Shown here: positions 7,270-15,396 of the stretch, piece after piece
Position numbering within the stretch: position 1 is the stretch's first letter
Layout: each line of letters starts with the position of its first letter
Source of the DNA: Leptolyngbya sp. Heron Island J
Lineage (GTDB): Bacteria > Cyanobacteriota > Cyanobacteriia > Phormidesmidales > Phormidesmidaceae
Assembly (NCBI RefSeq): GCF_000482245.1
Contig: NZ_AWNH01000006.1
Location: 1-64,000 of the forward strand
DNA: 64,000 bases
Direction: 5' to 3'
The notes under the pieces: model-generated
What the model saw: the letters and a program-made list of their open reading frames with translations, nothing else
The model's database searches: none
Told to the model about the DNA's origin: nothing
Position numbers and translations under genes: made by a program

Positions 7270-7452
7270 TTGACCGGCACTGCTATAAATCTATGGCAGG
7301 CGAAGGAAGAGCATATTGAATCAAGGCATTATGATTACGCACCAGGACTGCATCATCTTGCGTTTCATGCAACGGCGCGCAAGGAAGTTGACGACAACTA
7401 TTCCAACACAACTGCTCTAATGAAAGAGTATATTTGGAGAAGCTTGGCTTAA
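7270..7452 (+). pseudogene. Remnant of a VOC (glyoxalase-like) gene
   Basis: A 60-codon frame that would begin at TTG contains NLWQAKEEHIESR and APGLHHLAFHATARKEVDD, a typical core of a vicinal-oxygen-chelate domain with its His ligand. The N-terminal half of a VOC fold (expected 120-150 residues) is missing, and after KEVDD the sequence no longer resembles the family. Upstream sequence to 7140 shows no intact start. Best read as a decayed fragment. The intact VOC gene at 13083 has a related LHHFAFK motif. Confidence 0.55.
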
Positions 7453-7466
7453 GTTAGTATTCACTG

Positions 7467-8114
7467 ATGTTCGTAGAATTTCTAGATACTGATACGTATA
7501 TCTTTTTGCAGGAAGAACGTGATTGCATCGAGGATATGATTGAGGATGTGGAGGTTGAGGTTCGAAAATGGCTGCCACAGCTGCCATCAAGGATTAATTT
7601 GTCTATACAGACAGGTCTCCGTGTCATTCCTGAAACTGGCGAAACTGGTGCTAATGTGGGCCATACTCGTATCATTTGGACAGTGGATGCCACTCGCCCT
7701 GAAGGAGTCGTAGTAATTGCTAGATCTCATCTACGTCCTACACTCTTTCATGAGTTACATCACGTAATGCGCAAACAGGGAAAAACCAAAGAGATGCTTT
7801 TGCAGCGATCGCTGATGGATTTTGTTATCAGTGAGGGGCTGGCAACAGTGTTTGAGCGCGATATGGCTGGACGAGCAGCGCCTTGGGGAAAATATCCAGA
7901 GGATGTTACAGCTTGGATCGATGAGCTTCTAGCTTTGCCAAAAGATGCCCCGCGTCAACAATGGATGTTCTACCATCCCGATGGACGCCGCTGGATAGGC
8001 TATAAAGCTGGGACTTACATAGTCGAGCAAGCCATGGCTTCCTCAGGGCTATCTGCTGCTGATTTGGCAACCGTACCAACTGTTGAAATTCTTAATTTTG
8101 CGCACTTCGGATAG
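7467..8114 (+). CDS. DUF2268-type predicted zinc metalloprotease
   Basis: 215 residues. HELHHVMR in RPTLFHELHHV gives an HExxH zinc motif, and the downstream SEGLATVFERDMAG supplies the third ligand Glu; this pair is characteristic of DUF2268 (gluzincin-like) proteins. There is no signal peptide, so it is probably cytoplasmic. The gene stands alone between a VOC remnant and a TetR gene on the same strand. The physiological substrate is unknown. Confidence 0.78.
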   Translation: MFVEFLDTDTYIFLQEERDCIEDMIEDVEVEVRKWLPQLPSRINLSIQTGLRVIPETGETGANVGHTRIIWTVDATRPEGVVVIARSHLRPTLFHELHHVMRKQGKTKEMLLQRSLMDFVISEGLATVFERDMAGRAAPWGKYPEDVTAWIDELLALPKDAPRQQWMFYHPDGRRWIGYKAGTYIVEQAMASSGLSAADLATVPTVEILNFAHFG

Positions 8115-8274
8115 TTCTAATTACTAAAAGTTTTGTGCTCTCGGTCTTGGCTAAGCACTATCAGTATTCGATCAATGATCACAAGTCCCCTATCGATACC
8201 CTGAACGTCGCTCCTACGACAAATTAGATCACTCCCAAATGATGGCCTTGCACTTTTTGGTGATTCACAGTAAA

Positions 8275-8288
8275 CTACATACATGTAG
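8275..8288. promoter_or_regulatory. Candidate TetR operator, copy 1
   Basis: CTACATACATGTAG is a palindrome 18 bp upstream of the tetR start. A near-identical palindrome (CTACATACATATAG) recurs at 8863-8876 in front of doxX, which suggests one repressor controlling both. Confidence 0.6.
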
Positions 8289-8306
8289 ATAGATGCTGAA
8301 GGCGCT

Positions 8307-8840
8307 GTGAGCGATACGAGGACAAAAATCTTGGACGTGGCGGAGCACTTGACCCAATTGAAGGGGTTCAATGGCTTCAGTTATCTTGATTTGGCTGATG
8401 CTATCGGCATCAAGAATTCAAGCATACATTACCACTTCAAAGCTAAGGCTGACCTGGCTTTGGCGTTGGTTGAGCGCGTTCATGAAGTCCAAAGTACTGC
8501 CCTTGATGCTTTCGATAACACTCTCGATACGCCACAACAACGATTGCAAGCAGTGGCCGATTCTTTCCAAGCTTACATTCAGGACGAGAAGTTCTGTTTG
8601 TGTGGAATGATGGCGGCAGAATTGCAATCAGTGAGCCCCGCCGTGAGAAGTCACCTTACTCTGTATTTTAAGGACCTTCAAGCCTGGCTCACTAAGCAGT
8701 TTGTGGCAATGGGAGAAACCGATGCTCAAAATAGGGCACTCAGGTTTGTCAGCACAGCGGAAGGCTCATTGTTGCTGGCAAGACTTGAGGGTGATCCTCA
8801 AATTGTTGGTCAAGCGTTGAAGAGTTTCATCCACGGCTGA
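8307..8840 (+). CDS. TetR/AcrR-family repressor
   Basis: 177 residues. The N-terminal HTH covers about 3-50 (TKILDVAEHLTQLKGFNGFS, then IGIKNSSIHYHFKAKADL). The C-terminal ligand domain has Cys pairs (EKFCLCGMMAAEL). The start is GTG at 8307. A palindromic operator lies just upstream, and the same sequence is found before the DoxX gene 125 bp downstream, so it probably represses itself and doxX. LCGMMAAE is typical of cyanobacterial and proteobacterial TetR proteins linked to electrophile stress; the inducer is not known. Confidence 0.88.
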   Translation: MSDTRTKILDVAEHLTQLKGFNGFSYLDLADAIGIKNSSIHYHFKAKADLALALVERVHEVQSTALDAFDNTLDTPQQRLQAVADSFQAYIQDEKFCLCGMMAAELQSVSPAVRSHLTLYFKDLQAWLTKQFVAMGETDAQNRALRFVSTAEGSLLLARLEGDPQIVGQALKSFIHG

Positions 8841-8862
8841 TATATTTTTTTGCCTCGTTTAT

Positions 8863-8876
8863 CTACATACATATAG
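8863..8876. promoter_or_regulatory. Candidate TetR operator, copy 2 (upstream of doxX)
   Basis: CTACATACATATAG differs at one position from the palindrome upstream of tetR (8275-8288). It lies about 90 bp before the doxX start, a suitable place for repression of that gene. Confidence 0.55.
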
Positions 8877-8964
8877 GTCAGTTTCTGGCGCGTGTTTTGT
8901 CGAAAGCTGATCTCAAATCTTTTCCTCACCTCTCCCTACTTCTATAAGCCCAAAGGAGGCTATT

Positions 8965-9408
8965 ATGAAAACTGACAAACCCTTAGAAATCTCTCTGTTC
9001 TTAATCCGCATTAGTGTTGCCGCCTTTTTCTTGGTTTGGGCAATTGGAAAAATAATTGCCCCTGGAATCACTCAAGCCGTTGCTGAATCTTACTACTCCT
9101 CACCTGTGACAGGATCTGTTTCGGCTGTTATGGGGATTCTACAGTTAGTGATTGTTCTAACTTTTTTGGCGGGTTTATTGAAGACCTGGACCTATGGCTT
9201 GCTGCTGGGAATGCATTCTGTTTCAGTACTCGTTTCACTCAAAAATTTGGTCAATCCATACACAGCGCCTAATTATTTATTCTGGGCAGCCATTCCCACA
9301 TTGGCGGCGTTAATTGCGTTATTTCTGTTGCGTGAGCGTGATCAGCTGTTTGTCTTAGGTCGCCGTCATCTGTCTCAAGAGGATGCAGCATCTCGCCAAA
9401 CTCTATAG
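8965..9408 (+). CDS. DoxX-family four-helix membrane protein
   Basis: 147 residues with four predicted membrane helices (about 12-30, 47-68, 74-92 and 105-123). The start is firm because AGGAGG lies six bases upstream. DoxX-like proteins are often found with redox or electrophile-stress genes, and several act with thiol enzymes in the membrane. Control by the preceding TetR is suggested by the repeated palindrome. A strong hairpin follows at 9450. The biochemical activity is unknown. Confidence 0.78.
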   Translation: MKTDKPLEISLFLIRISVAAFFLVWAIGKIIAPGITQAVAESYYSSPVTGSVSAVMGILQLVIVLTFLAGLLKTWTYGLLLGMHSVSVLVSLKNLVNPYTAPNYLFWAAIPTLAALIALFLLRERDQLFVLGRRHLSQEDAASRQTL

Positions 9409-9449
9409 AGTTTATTTGATACTATCTGGCATTCACGTGAAAATGTCAT

Positions 9450-9486
9450 CTGTACTCATCTAGGTCATAACCCTAGATGAGTACAG
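9450..9486 (+). terminator. 15-bp hairpin downstream of doxX
   Basis: CTGTACTCATCTAGG (9450-9464) pairs perfectly with CCTAGATGAGTACAG (9472-9486). No T-run follows, so it may be a bidirectional or Rho-assisted terminator, or an mRNA-end stabiliser. The stretch from 9487 to 9932 holds no recognisable gene. A 61-codon frame at 9500-9685 is too weak to call. Confidence 0.5.
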
Positions 9487-9932
9487 GTGGCCTTAACTGT
9501 TGATTTCACCAGTGCCAGACATGGTCAAACTACTCAAAAAGCTCGGTCAATTGATTGCTTTGATCATGTTTTCCTTAACTTTGTATTCTAGAGGGCTTGA
9601 GAACCGTCTTTTAGGAGAGTTTTTAGCTGGGCTTGCTAATCTTTTAGAACCCAAGTTGAGAAAAACGTCTATTTATGTAAATTAGCCAGTGGGGCTAACC
9701 TGACTCACTGATACCTGTTTTTTTGACCAGGTAATCAGTCGGGATTGTGCTCATTTTGGTGTCCGTTTGTAGCAGCACCTGTTGATTTTGCCAGGGATGA
9801 TGTCTAGTTTTAATGTCAGGTGACTAGCGCTGATTAAATACCTATGATCAGCAAATACCTATAGGAGAGGCGTCATGGTGGAGATAGATCAGCCAACTGT
9901 CTCTCTTTAAAGTCCCAAAAATTACTTAAATT

Positions 9933-10724
9933 ATGATTGGACGTCTGATCCAGACTGTTTCGGAGGTGGCCCAATATCAGAGACGGGTGTTTAATGATGC
10001 GACGATTGAATTCAGCACCAAAGCCGATCAGTTTGACTTTGTTTCGGAGGTGGATGTGCGATCGCAACGCATGATTCTAGCTGCCATTGAACGATATTTT
10101 CCCGCCGCTGGCATTGTGGCAGAAGAAGTCGGTCAGGACAAACCATCCCAGGATGGCACGTGGTTTTTGGTCGATCCCCTAGATGAAACTGCCAACTTTA
10201 AGGCGGGTATTCCCCTATGGGCCATTTCCATTGGCATGGTGAAGCATGGTGTCGTAGACAGCGGCATTATCTCCTTACCCTTTACTGGCGAAATCTTTTG
10301 CAGTACGGATGCGGTCCCGATCACACAACCGCTAGAAACAGTATCAGACGCTCAGTTTTATGGCATCGACAGTACGTTTGAGAACGTTCCCCTGGAGGGG
10401 CTAACCCTCAAACGACGTCAATTGGGCGCGGCGGTGCCCACCCTGCTGTGGTGCTGTGACTCGCGACATCGTCCCCGGCCGCGACTCGACTTTGCCTTGA
10501 TGGGTAAGGGATCTTTCTGGGATGTGTGTGGTGCGATCGCATTTCTCAAACAAAAAGGAGGTGCCCTAATTGATGCAACGGGTCAAGACTTTACCGAATG
10601 CCCCGATGTGTTTCAAACCTTAGGCGGCCTCAAGGACCTTCGCACCTACAACTTTCGATATGTCGCCAGTGCCAGTAAACAAGTTGCTCAAGACGTATAT
10701 CAGCGTTATTTAGCAAGAGGATAG
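9933..10724 (+). CDS. Inositol monophosphatase family protein
   Basis: 263 residues with the IMPase/FBPase metal motifs: VAEEVG (Glu pair), the signature DPLDETANF (usually DPLDGTxNF, so Gly is replaced by Glu), and FWDVCGAIAFLKQKGG in place of the WDxAAG motif. It hydrolyses a phosphomonoester with Mg2+. The family includes inositol phosphatase, 3'(2'),5'-bisphosphate nucleotidase (CysQ) and histidinol phosphatase, and the exact substrate is not clear here. Soluble and full length, with no operon partner. Confidence 0.85.
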   Translation: MIGRLIQTVSEVAQYQRRVFNDATIEFSTKADQFDFVSEVDVRSQRMILAAIERYFPAAGIVAEEVGQDKPSQDGTWFLVDPLDETANFKAGIPLWAISIGMVKHGVVDSGIISLPFTGEIFCSTDAVPITQPLETVSDAQFYGIDSTFENVPLEGLTLKRRQLGAAVPTLLWCCDSRHRPRPRLDFALMGKGSFWDVCGAIAFLKQKGGALIDATGQDFTECPDVFQTLGGLKDLRTYNFRYVASASKQVAQDVYQRYLARG

Positions 10725-10882
10725 TCAAGACATTGGTTGAGGTTATAGATGGGTAGATGAGTGATGGGGTAACGGGGGAATTATTTAGGCGCGGTAGTCT
10801 TAGCTAGACAAAACGGTAGCTTACGAAACTGCCTACAGGGATCTCCGGGTAGTATAAGGAGTATATCTATTTCAGTCTCCCT

Positions 10883-11278
10883 ATGAAAACTCTGTTATTT
10901 GGTACGCTGACAGCTTTGTTATGCTTAAATCCTAGAGGTGAGATTGCCCAAGCTCAAGATATACTTTTCCCTAGGGCTGAAGAATGTACAGCCATCATTG
11001 AACCAACATTAAAAACAGATTGTCAGGAGACCTACAGACTTCGACAAGTTTACCAGAATAGAATTGAAGACATCCACACAATTTACCAACTAGCAGAACT
11101 CGTACAATCCGCTACTGTATGGGTGGTGCCAGGATATGGCAATACTTTTACGTTTGATCCACCGGCCAGGATCATCGTACTGCAGCAGTTTGTTCTCTCT
11201 GAAACTGGAGAACCCTGGATTCATGTTCGCTTTATCTCAGGTCGTTATGGGTTTATCCAAACCAGCGTTGTTGAATAA
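10883..11278 (+). CDS. Secreted SH3-like protein, function unknown
   Basis: 131 residues with a signal peptide (KTLLFGTLTALLCLNP..AQAQ, cleavage about 24). Two cysteines (Cys35 and Cys48) may form a disulfide. The C-terminal half (about 75-131) ends in PWIHVRFISGRYGFIQTSVV, the pattern of a bacterial SH3b domain. Periplasmic location is likely. No specific role can be given. Confidence 0.6.
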   Translation: MKTLLFGTLTALLCLNPRGEIAQAQDILFPRAEECTAIIEPTLKTDCQETYRLRQVYQNRIEDIHTIYQLAELVQSATVWVVPGYGNTFTFDPPARIIVLQQFVLSETGEPWIHVRFISGRYGFIQTSVVE

Positions 11279-11284
11279 TTCTTA

Positions 11285-11317
11285 CAGCTAACTGCCCCGC
11301 AACGCTGCCGTTAGCTG
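11285..11317. terminator. Bidirectional hairpin between convergent genes
   Basis: CAGCTAAC (11285-11292) pairs with GTTAGCTG (11310-11317) across a 17-base loop. It lies between the SH3-like gene and the convergent TetR gene, as a shared terminator would. It has GTTAGCT like an integron core, but at 33 bp it is too short for attC. Confidence 0.45.
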
Positions 11318-11355
11318 CTTGATTGGTAATTTAATTATGGCTAAAAGGGCCATTC

Positions 11356-11916
11356 TCAATCCATGCTCACTCTCTCATGCAACAACACTTGAGGTAGCTG
11401 TTGTATAGTTCGCTGAAAGAGAGACGCATCATCTAAAGATTGCGACATCATCAATGCACCCTGAATAGCAATCAGTGCGTCTTGGCTGCGCTGCAGAGCC
11501 AGGGCTTCATCAAGACCCGTTTCAATCAGAATAGTGGCAATCGCGCCAATCCAGGTTGCCAACAATGTCTTCACTTGGTCGTGAAATATATTACGCCCGG
11601 TGCCCGCCTGCAAAATTGCTAGTAAGCAAGGCTGAGTACCCCCTGCATACAGATCGTTGATGCGATCGCACATTTTCTGCAACCGTTTCTGGGGACTTCC
11701 CTTGCTAGCAAGGAGCTGCAGCACATTTGCTTGCAACCAGCTTTCGGAATAGCTCAGTACCGATGCCACCATCTCATCTTTGCCGCCGGGAAAGTGGTGG
11801 TAGAGACTGGCCTTGCCTAATCCAGTGGCCGCCGAAATTTTGGTAAGTGTCGCACCGTCATAACCGTACTGCTGAAATAGGGAAAACAAACCTGGAATGT
11901 AGGTCTCTTTGGGCAT
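11356..11916 (-). CDS. TetR/AcrR-family regulator, divergent from a flavoprotein gene
   Basis: 186 residues with an N-terminal HTH (FQQYGYDGATLTKISAATGL, then GKASLYHHFPGGKDEM) and a C-terminal domain of the TetR_C type seen in YcdC/LmrA-like repressors. It is divergent from the thioredoxin-reductase-like gene, with two similar palindromes between them. It therefore probably represses the 12038-14560 group (flavoprotein, VOC, PNPOx-like). The inducer is unknown. Confidence 0.88.
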   Translation of the reverse strand: MPKETYIPGLFSLFQQYGYDGATLTKISAATGLGKASLYHHFPGGKDEMVASVLSYSESWLQANVLQLLASKGSPQKRLQKMCDRINDLYAGGTQPCLLAILQAGTGRNIFHDQVKTLLATWIGAIATILIETGLDEALALQRSQDALIAIQGALMMSQSLDDASLFQRTIQQLPQVLLHERVSMD

Positions 11917-11950
11917 TTCAAGGGATTTTTAATTCAACTATTGACAGTAT

Positions 11951-11996
11951 ACCAAACGTTCGGTACAGTTGATTTGTATTGAACCGAACGATCGGT
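11951..11996. promoter_or_regulatory. Pair of palindromic TetR operators
   Basis: ACCAAACGTTCGGT (11951-11964) and ACCGAACGATCGGT (11983-11996) share the form ACCRAACG-TCGGT, with centres 32 bp apart (three helical turns). They sit in the 121-bp gap between tetR and the flavoprotein gene, so cooperative binding controlling both promoters is likely. Confidence 0.65.
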
Positions 11997-12037
11997 TTAG
12001 TTATTCAAGCCTCACATACTCACACACAGAGGTTGCC

Positions 12038-13021
12038 ATGCAACTAACCAAACAGACCCTCAACCAACGAACCGACCACGTTTACGATGTGCTGGTGGTT
12101 GGCGGTGGCGCAGCCGGACTATCTGCCGGCATTTATCTCCAGCGTTATCTGCTCTCAACGCTGATCATTGACAAAGGTAAAGCCCGATCTTTCTGGATGC
12201 AGGAGTTACATAACTATCTGGGTTTGCCCCCGGAAACCCCCGGTCGTGCCGTCCTCAAACAGGGCAAGGACCACTATCTCTCCCTGGAGGGCGACTATCT
12301 GAATGCCTATGTGGAAGAGGTAATTGATGAAGGCGAAACCTTTGCAGTGAAGGTGCGCATTGGTCGCAATCATCCCACCTATGAAGTGTTCCATACTCGC
12401 TATTTAATCGCCGCCAGCGGCATTATTGACCATCTGCCTCAGCTTGGGGATATGAAAAACGTATTCGACTATGCCGGGCACAATCTGCACGTTTGTTTGA
12501 TTTGTGACGGTTACGAAATGCGCAATCAGCGAGTTGGCGTCTTTGGCAGTAGTGAAGGCAGCCTGCAAGTCGCATTCCCGCTGGGCTGGTTCACTCCCCA
12601 CATCACCCTATTCACTAACGGCGCGTTTGCAGTGGGTGATGACTTGCGCGATCGCTTTGCCGCCGCAGGCTATACCCTAAACGAACAACCTATTCATCAA
12701 TTCCTAGGTGAAAACCATCAAATGTCGGGGGTGGAACTGGCCGATGGGTCTATGGTGGACCTGGATGCCGGACTCATTTCCATGGGGTCTAAGTATCATG
12801 CTGATTACCTGCAAGGCATTGACTTGGACTACAAAGGCGGCAACCTGGTGACCGATACCATGAACCGTACCTCCCATCCCCGCATCTTTGCCGTCGGCGA
12901 TCTAAAAGTTGGTATGAATCAGGTCGTCATTGCAGCGGCTGACGGTGCCAACGCGGCCACCCAAATCTGGCGTGATATCCGCCGTACCGAAGGCACCCGA
13001 CGTGTTCCCGTTGCCGCATAG
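12038..13021 (+). CDS. Thioredoxin-reductase-like FAD/NAD(P)H oxidoreductase
   Basis: About 327 residues from the ATG at 12038; the in-frame ATG-less extension to 11969 overlaps the operator and is rejected. The FAD-binding GGGAAGLSAGIYL motif is near the N-terminus, a CLICDG motif matches the CxxCDG redox site of thioredoxin reductases, and the second dinucleotide motif is degenerate (VFGSSEGSLQ instead of GGGDSA). The C-terminal FAD motif is RIFAVGDLK. It therefore keeps the dithiol, but NAD(P)H specificity may be unusual. It leads a group with a VOC and a PNPOx-like protein under the divergent TetR, suggesting detoxification of an electrophile or quinone. Confidence 0.82.
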   Translation: MQLTKQTLNQRTDHVYDVLVVGGGAAGLSAGIYLQRYLLSTLIIDKGKARSFWMQELHNYLGLPPETPGRAVLKQGKDHYLSLEGDYLNAYVEEVIDEGETFAVKVRIGRNHPTYEVFHTRYLIAASGIIDHLPQLGDMKNVFDYAGHNLHVCLICDGYEMRNQRVGVFGSSEGSLQVAFPLGWFTPHITLFTNGAFAVGDDLRDRFAAAGYTLNEQPIHQFLGENHQMSGVELADGSMVDLDAGLISMGSKYHADYLQGIDLDYKGGNLVTDTMNRTSHPRIFAVGDLKVGMNQVVIAAADGANAATQIWRDIRRTEGTRRVPVAA

Positions 13022-13082
13022 CTCGGTCTGAGTAATTGTTCACCTTGCCAAAACTATCCCCCTCACTCAAGGACTTTTCACC

Positions 13083-13484
13083 ATGGCTATTACCCAAGGC
13101 GCTCACCATCTTGGCTTGACCGTTCCCAACATTGACACCACCCGCGATTTTTTTGTAAATGTATTGGAATTCAAGCAAGTAGGGATTGTCCCCGCTTACC
13201 CGGCTTGCTTTCTGTCCGATGGCACCACACTCCTCACGCTCTGGCAAGCTACAGATCCTGAAAGTGCTACTGCATTTGATCGAAAGGCTAATATTGGCCT
13301 ACATCACTTTGCATTCAAAGTAGACGGTGTAGAAACCCTCAATGCCATATACAAAAAGCTCAAAAATACCGAGGGGGTTGAAATCGAATTTGCTCCAGAA
13401 TTACTGGGTGGTGGCCCCACCCAACACATGATGTTTTACATTCCCGGCGGGATTCGCATGGAGTTAACCGCGACCGCCAGTTAA
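13083..13484 (+). CDS. VOC-family (glyoxalase/dioxygenase-like) protein
   Basis: 133 residues, two beta-alpha-beta-beta-beta modules. His ligands are expected in AHHLGLTVP and IGLHHFAFKVD, and Glu in GGIRMELTATAS. The family covers glyoxalase I, dioxygenases and fosfomycin-resistance enzymes; the substrate is not determined. It follows the flavoprotein gene by 62 bp and probably belongs to the same TetR-controlled unit. Confidence 0.85.
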   Translation: MAITQGAHHLGLTVPNIDTTRDFFVNVLEFKQVGIVPAYPACFLSDGTTLLTLWQATDPESATAFDRKANIGLHHFAFKVDGVETLNAIYKKLKNTEGVEIEFAPELLGGGPTQHMMFYIPGGIRMELTATAS

Positions 13485-13591
13485 CCCGGTCAGTGCATGG
13501 GCGGCATGATGACCATTTCTCAATGGTTTCACCTTGGTCGTCATGTCCTAGCAGAGGTATCCACGAGTTGATCAATTAGGAGAGTCTAACG

Positions 13592-14560
13592 ATGGCCATT
13601 CCCGGCTGGCAAAAAGAAGCATCCCCCTTTCATCCAGGAGAACAAGCGATCCAGGAAAAGCTGGGAGGTAGAGAGCACATGGAAACGCTTGGTCGACGCA
13701 TGATCCGTGATTTTTTGCCGGAGCAGCACCGTCGGTTTTATGCCCAGCTGTCTTATTTGCTAGTGGGTACGGTGGATGTAGACGGTAATCCCTGGGCATC
13801 GATTTTAGTCGGTGCCCCAGGATTTATTTCAACGCCGAGCGATCGCACCTTACACATTGCGGCCCAGCCTCTCTTTGGCGATCCTCTGACCCAAAATCTT
13901 GCTACAGGCATCGATATTGGCTTTCTTGGGATCGAGCTTCACACTCGCCGCCGCAATCGCATCAACGGTGTAGTGAGTGCGCTGACGACCAACGGCTTCG
14001 AGGTCCAGGTCAGTCAGACCTTTGGCAACTGTCCCAAATATATCCAGGCTCGACAATTTGCTCTGCAGTCGTTTGACCCAGCCGAGACAAAACCGCTACG
14101 GACCCTGACAGCATTGGCAGAAACAGAACAGGCTATGATCGCCGCTGCCGATACCTTTTTCATCGCTACGGCGTATCTAGATGCCGCCGCCGGGGCGGCT
14201 AAAGGTGTGGATGTTTCCCATCGAGGTGGAAAAAAAGGCTTTGTGCATATTGAGGGCGATACTCTCACCGTTCCTGATTTTACTGGCAATTGTATGTTCA
14301 ACACCTTTGGCAATATCGAAGTCAATCCCCGTGCTGGCTTACTCTTTATGGATTTTGAGAGCGGAAATTTGTTATATCTGACGGGAAAGGCTGAGATAAT
14401 TTGGGATGATGCCCCTGAGATTGCACGGTACCAGGGGGCTGAGCGCCTATTGAAATATCATGTGGAACAAGGACTGGCTGTGACAGGTGGCATCCCCTTA
14501 AGCTGGTCAGCTCCAGAATACTCTCCTTTCCTAGACAACACTGGACCCTGGGATCACTAA
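13592..14560 (+). CDS. Pyridoxamine 5'-phosphate oxidase-like FMN protein
   Basis: 322 residues. The split-barrel flavin-reductase/PNPOx pattern is seen twice: LSYLLVGTVDVDGNPWASIL with GFISTPSDRTLHI in the first half, and VSHRGGKKGFVHIEGDTLTV with NPRAGLLFMDFESG in the second. Such two-barrel proteins are common beside glyoxalase-like and TetR genes. It likely uses FMN or F420-type cofactors for a reductase reaction. RBS GGAGAG precedes the ATG. Its stop codon overlaps the left box of an attC-like element. Confidence 0.82.
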   Translation: MAIPGWQKEASPFHPGEQAIQEKLGGREHMETLGRRMIRDFLPEQHRRFYAQLSYLLVGTVDVDGNPWASILVGAPGFISTPSDRTLHIAAQPLFGDPLTQNLATGIDIGFLGIELHTRRRNRINGVVSALTTNGFEVQVSQTFGNCPKYIQARQFALQSFDPAETKPLRTLTALAETEQAMIAAADTFFIATAYLDAAAGAAKGVDVSHRGGKKGFVHIEGDTLTVPDFTGNCMFNTFGNIEVNPRAGLLFMDFESGNLLYLTGKAEIIWDDAPEIARYQGAERLLKYHVEQGLAVTGGIPLSWSAPEYSPFLDNTGPWDH

Positions 14561-14634
14561 CACGTGAGCGGTGAAGCAGGCTCTCTAAATTTTGTACGCC
14601 AGGTTGCGATCGCGGCTCAAGTCAAGCGTTAGGC
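14555..14634 (+). other. attC-like element immediately after the PNPOx-like gene (weak)
   Basis: CACTAAC (14555-14561, containing the stop codon) and GTTAGGC (14628-14634, a consensus GTTRRRY core) bracket 80 bp. The right arm GCGGCTCAAGTCAAGC resembles canonical L'/R' flanks, and TGAGC at the left pairs with GCTCA at the right. The outer boxes pair at only five of seven positions. The rest of the gap to 14887 shows nothing. It may be chance, or a degenerate cassette end. Confidence 0.3.
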
Positions 14635-14887
14635 AGGACTTGTAGATTTGCCTCCCGGTTTCAGGCAAAAATACCTGGGCATTGGCCCAAGCTATTGTGT
14701 GAAGAACAATAAATCAGCCACTTCTGGCCTTTGAGTACAGGTTTAATAGCATCTGCACGCTAGCAATTGTCATCCCTTACCATTTGCATATCTCTTCTAG
14801 AATCCAGCTTAGTAGCCTCTCTACCAGTCGCTATAAGCATCACAAAACGACTTCATGACATCGTGTTGATTGAGAGGATTTGATCAA

Positions 14888-15262
14888 ATGACGGAAAAAT
14901 TGATTGCTGTAGCCGTAACAGACGATGGCAGCCTTGCCCCCCATGCCGGAAGAGCCGTGCAGTGGAGAGTATATGTCGTTGCTGATGAAGCGGAAACGAA
15001 CCTCGCTTGGACGTTAGATTTAACTCAGATGGGGTCTCTGCACGAATGGCATGTTCGAGGCGACGGTAATCGTCATCCCCTACATTTTGTCGATATTGTC
15101 CTGGCGGCGTCTGCTGGTGAGGGTGTTCGGCGAAGACTACAACAACGAAATACAGAGCTGCTGACAACCAGTGAGACTCATCCAGATAAAGCAGTTGCAG
15201 CCTATCGAGCAGGAACTTTACCCGAGGGGTTACCCCACAAACAGGTTTGTCATGCTGATTAA
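14888..15262 (+). CDS. NifX/NifB-like (dinitrogenase Fe-Mo cofactor biosynthesis) domain protein
   Basis: About 124 residues from the ATG at 14888 (RBS GAGAGG). AVAVTDDGSLAPHAGRAVQW at the start and the glycine-rich VLAASAGEGVRRRLQQR region fit the RNase-H-like NifX/NafY/NifB C-terminal fold, which binds iron-sulfur or FeMo-co precursors. No nif genes are nearby, so it is probably one of the orphan members of unknown role. The usual strongly conserved Gly-His site is present as APHAGRA. Confidence 0.7.
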   Translation: MTEKLIAVAVTDDGSLAPHAGRAVQWRVYVVADEAETNLAWTLDLTQMGSLHEWHVRGDGNRHPLHFVDIVLAASAGEGVRRRLQQRNTELLTTSETHPDKAVAAYRAGTLPEGLPHKQVCHAD

Positions 15263-15396
15263 ATCTGGTGAGTCTGCAGAGCTTAAATTCAATCCTATCG
15301 TTTGAGTGCTAGCGTTTGTTGCCACCCTTGGCTTGAAGTCATCCCCAACTAAGCCAAGGCCCACTTGCTATGATTGCAGGAGGGACAGGAGGTGCC

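Noticed and set aside
9500-9685. 61-codon plus-strand frame between doxX and the IMPase gene
   Set aside because: No RBS, no recognisable family, and a composition like non-coding sequence; left as intergenic.
11285-11317. CAGCTAAC...GTTAGCTG as a third attC site
   Set aside because: Only 33 bp with no L-box pattern; better explained as a bidirectional terminator.
14888-15262. Evidence for nitrogen fixation from the NifX-like gene
   Set aside because: A single orphan NifX/NifB-like domain without other nif genes is common in non-diazotrophs.
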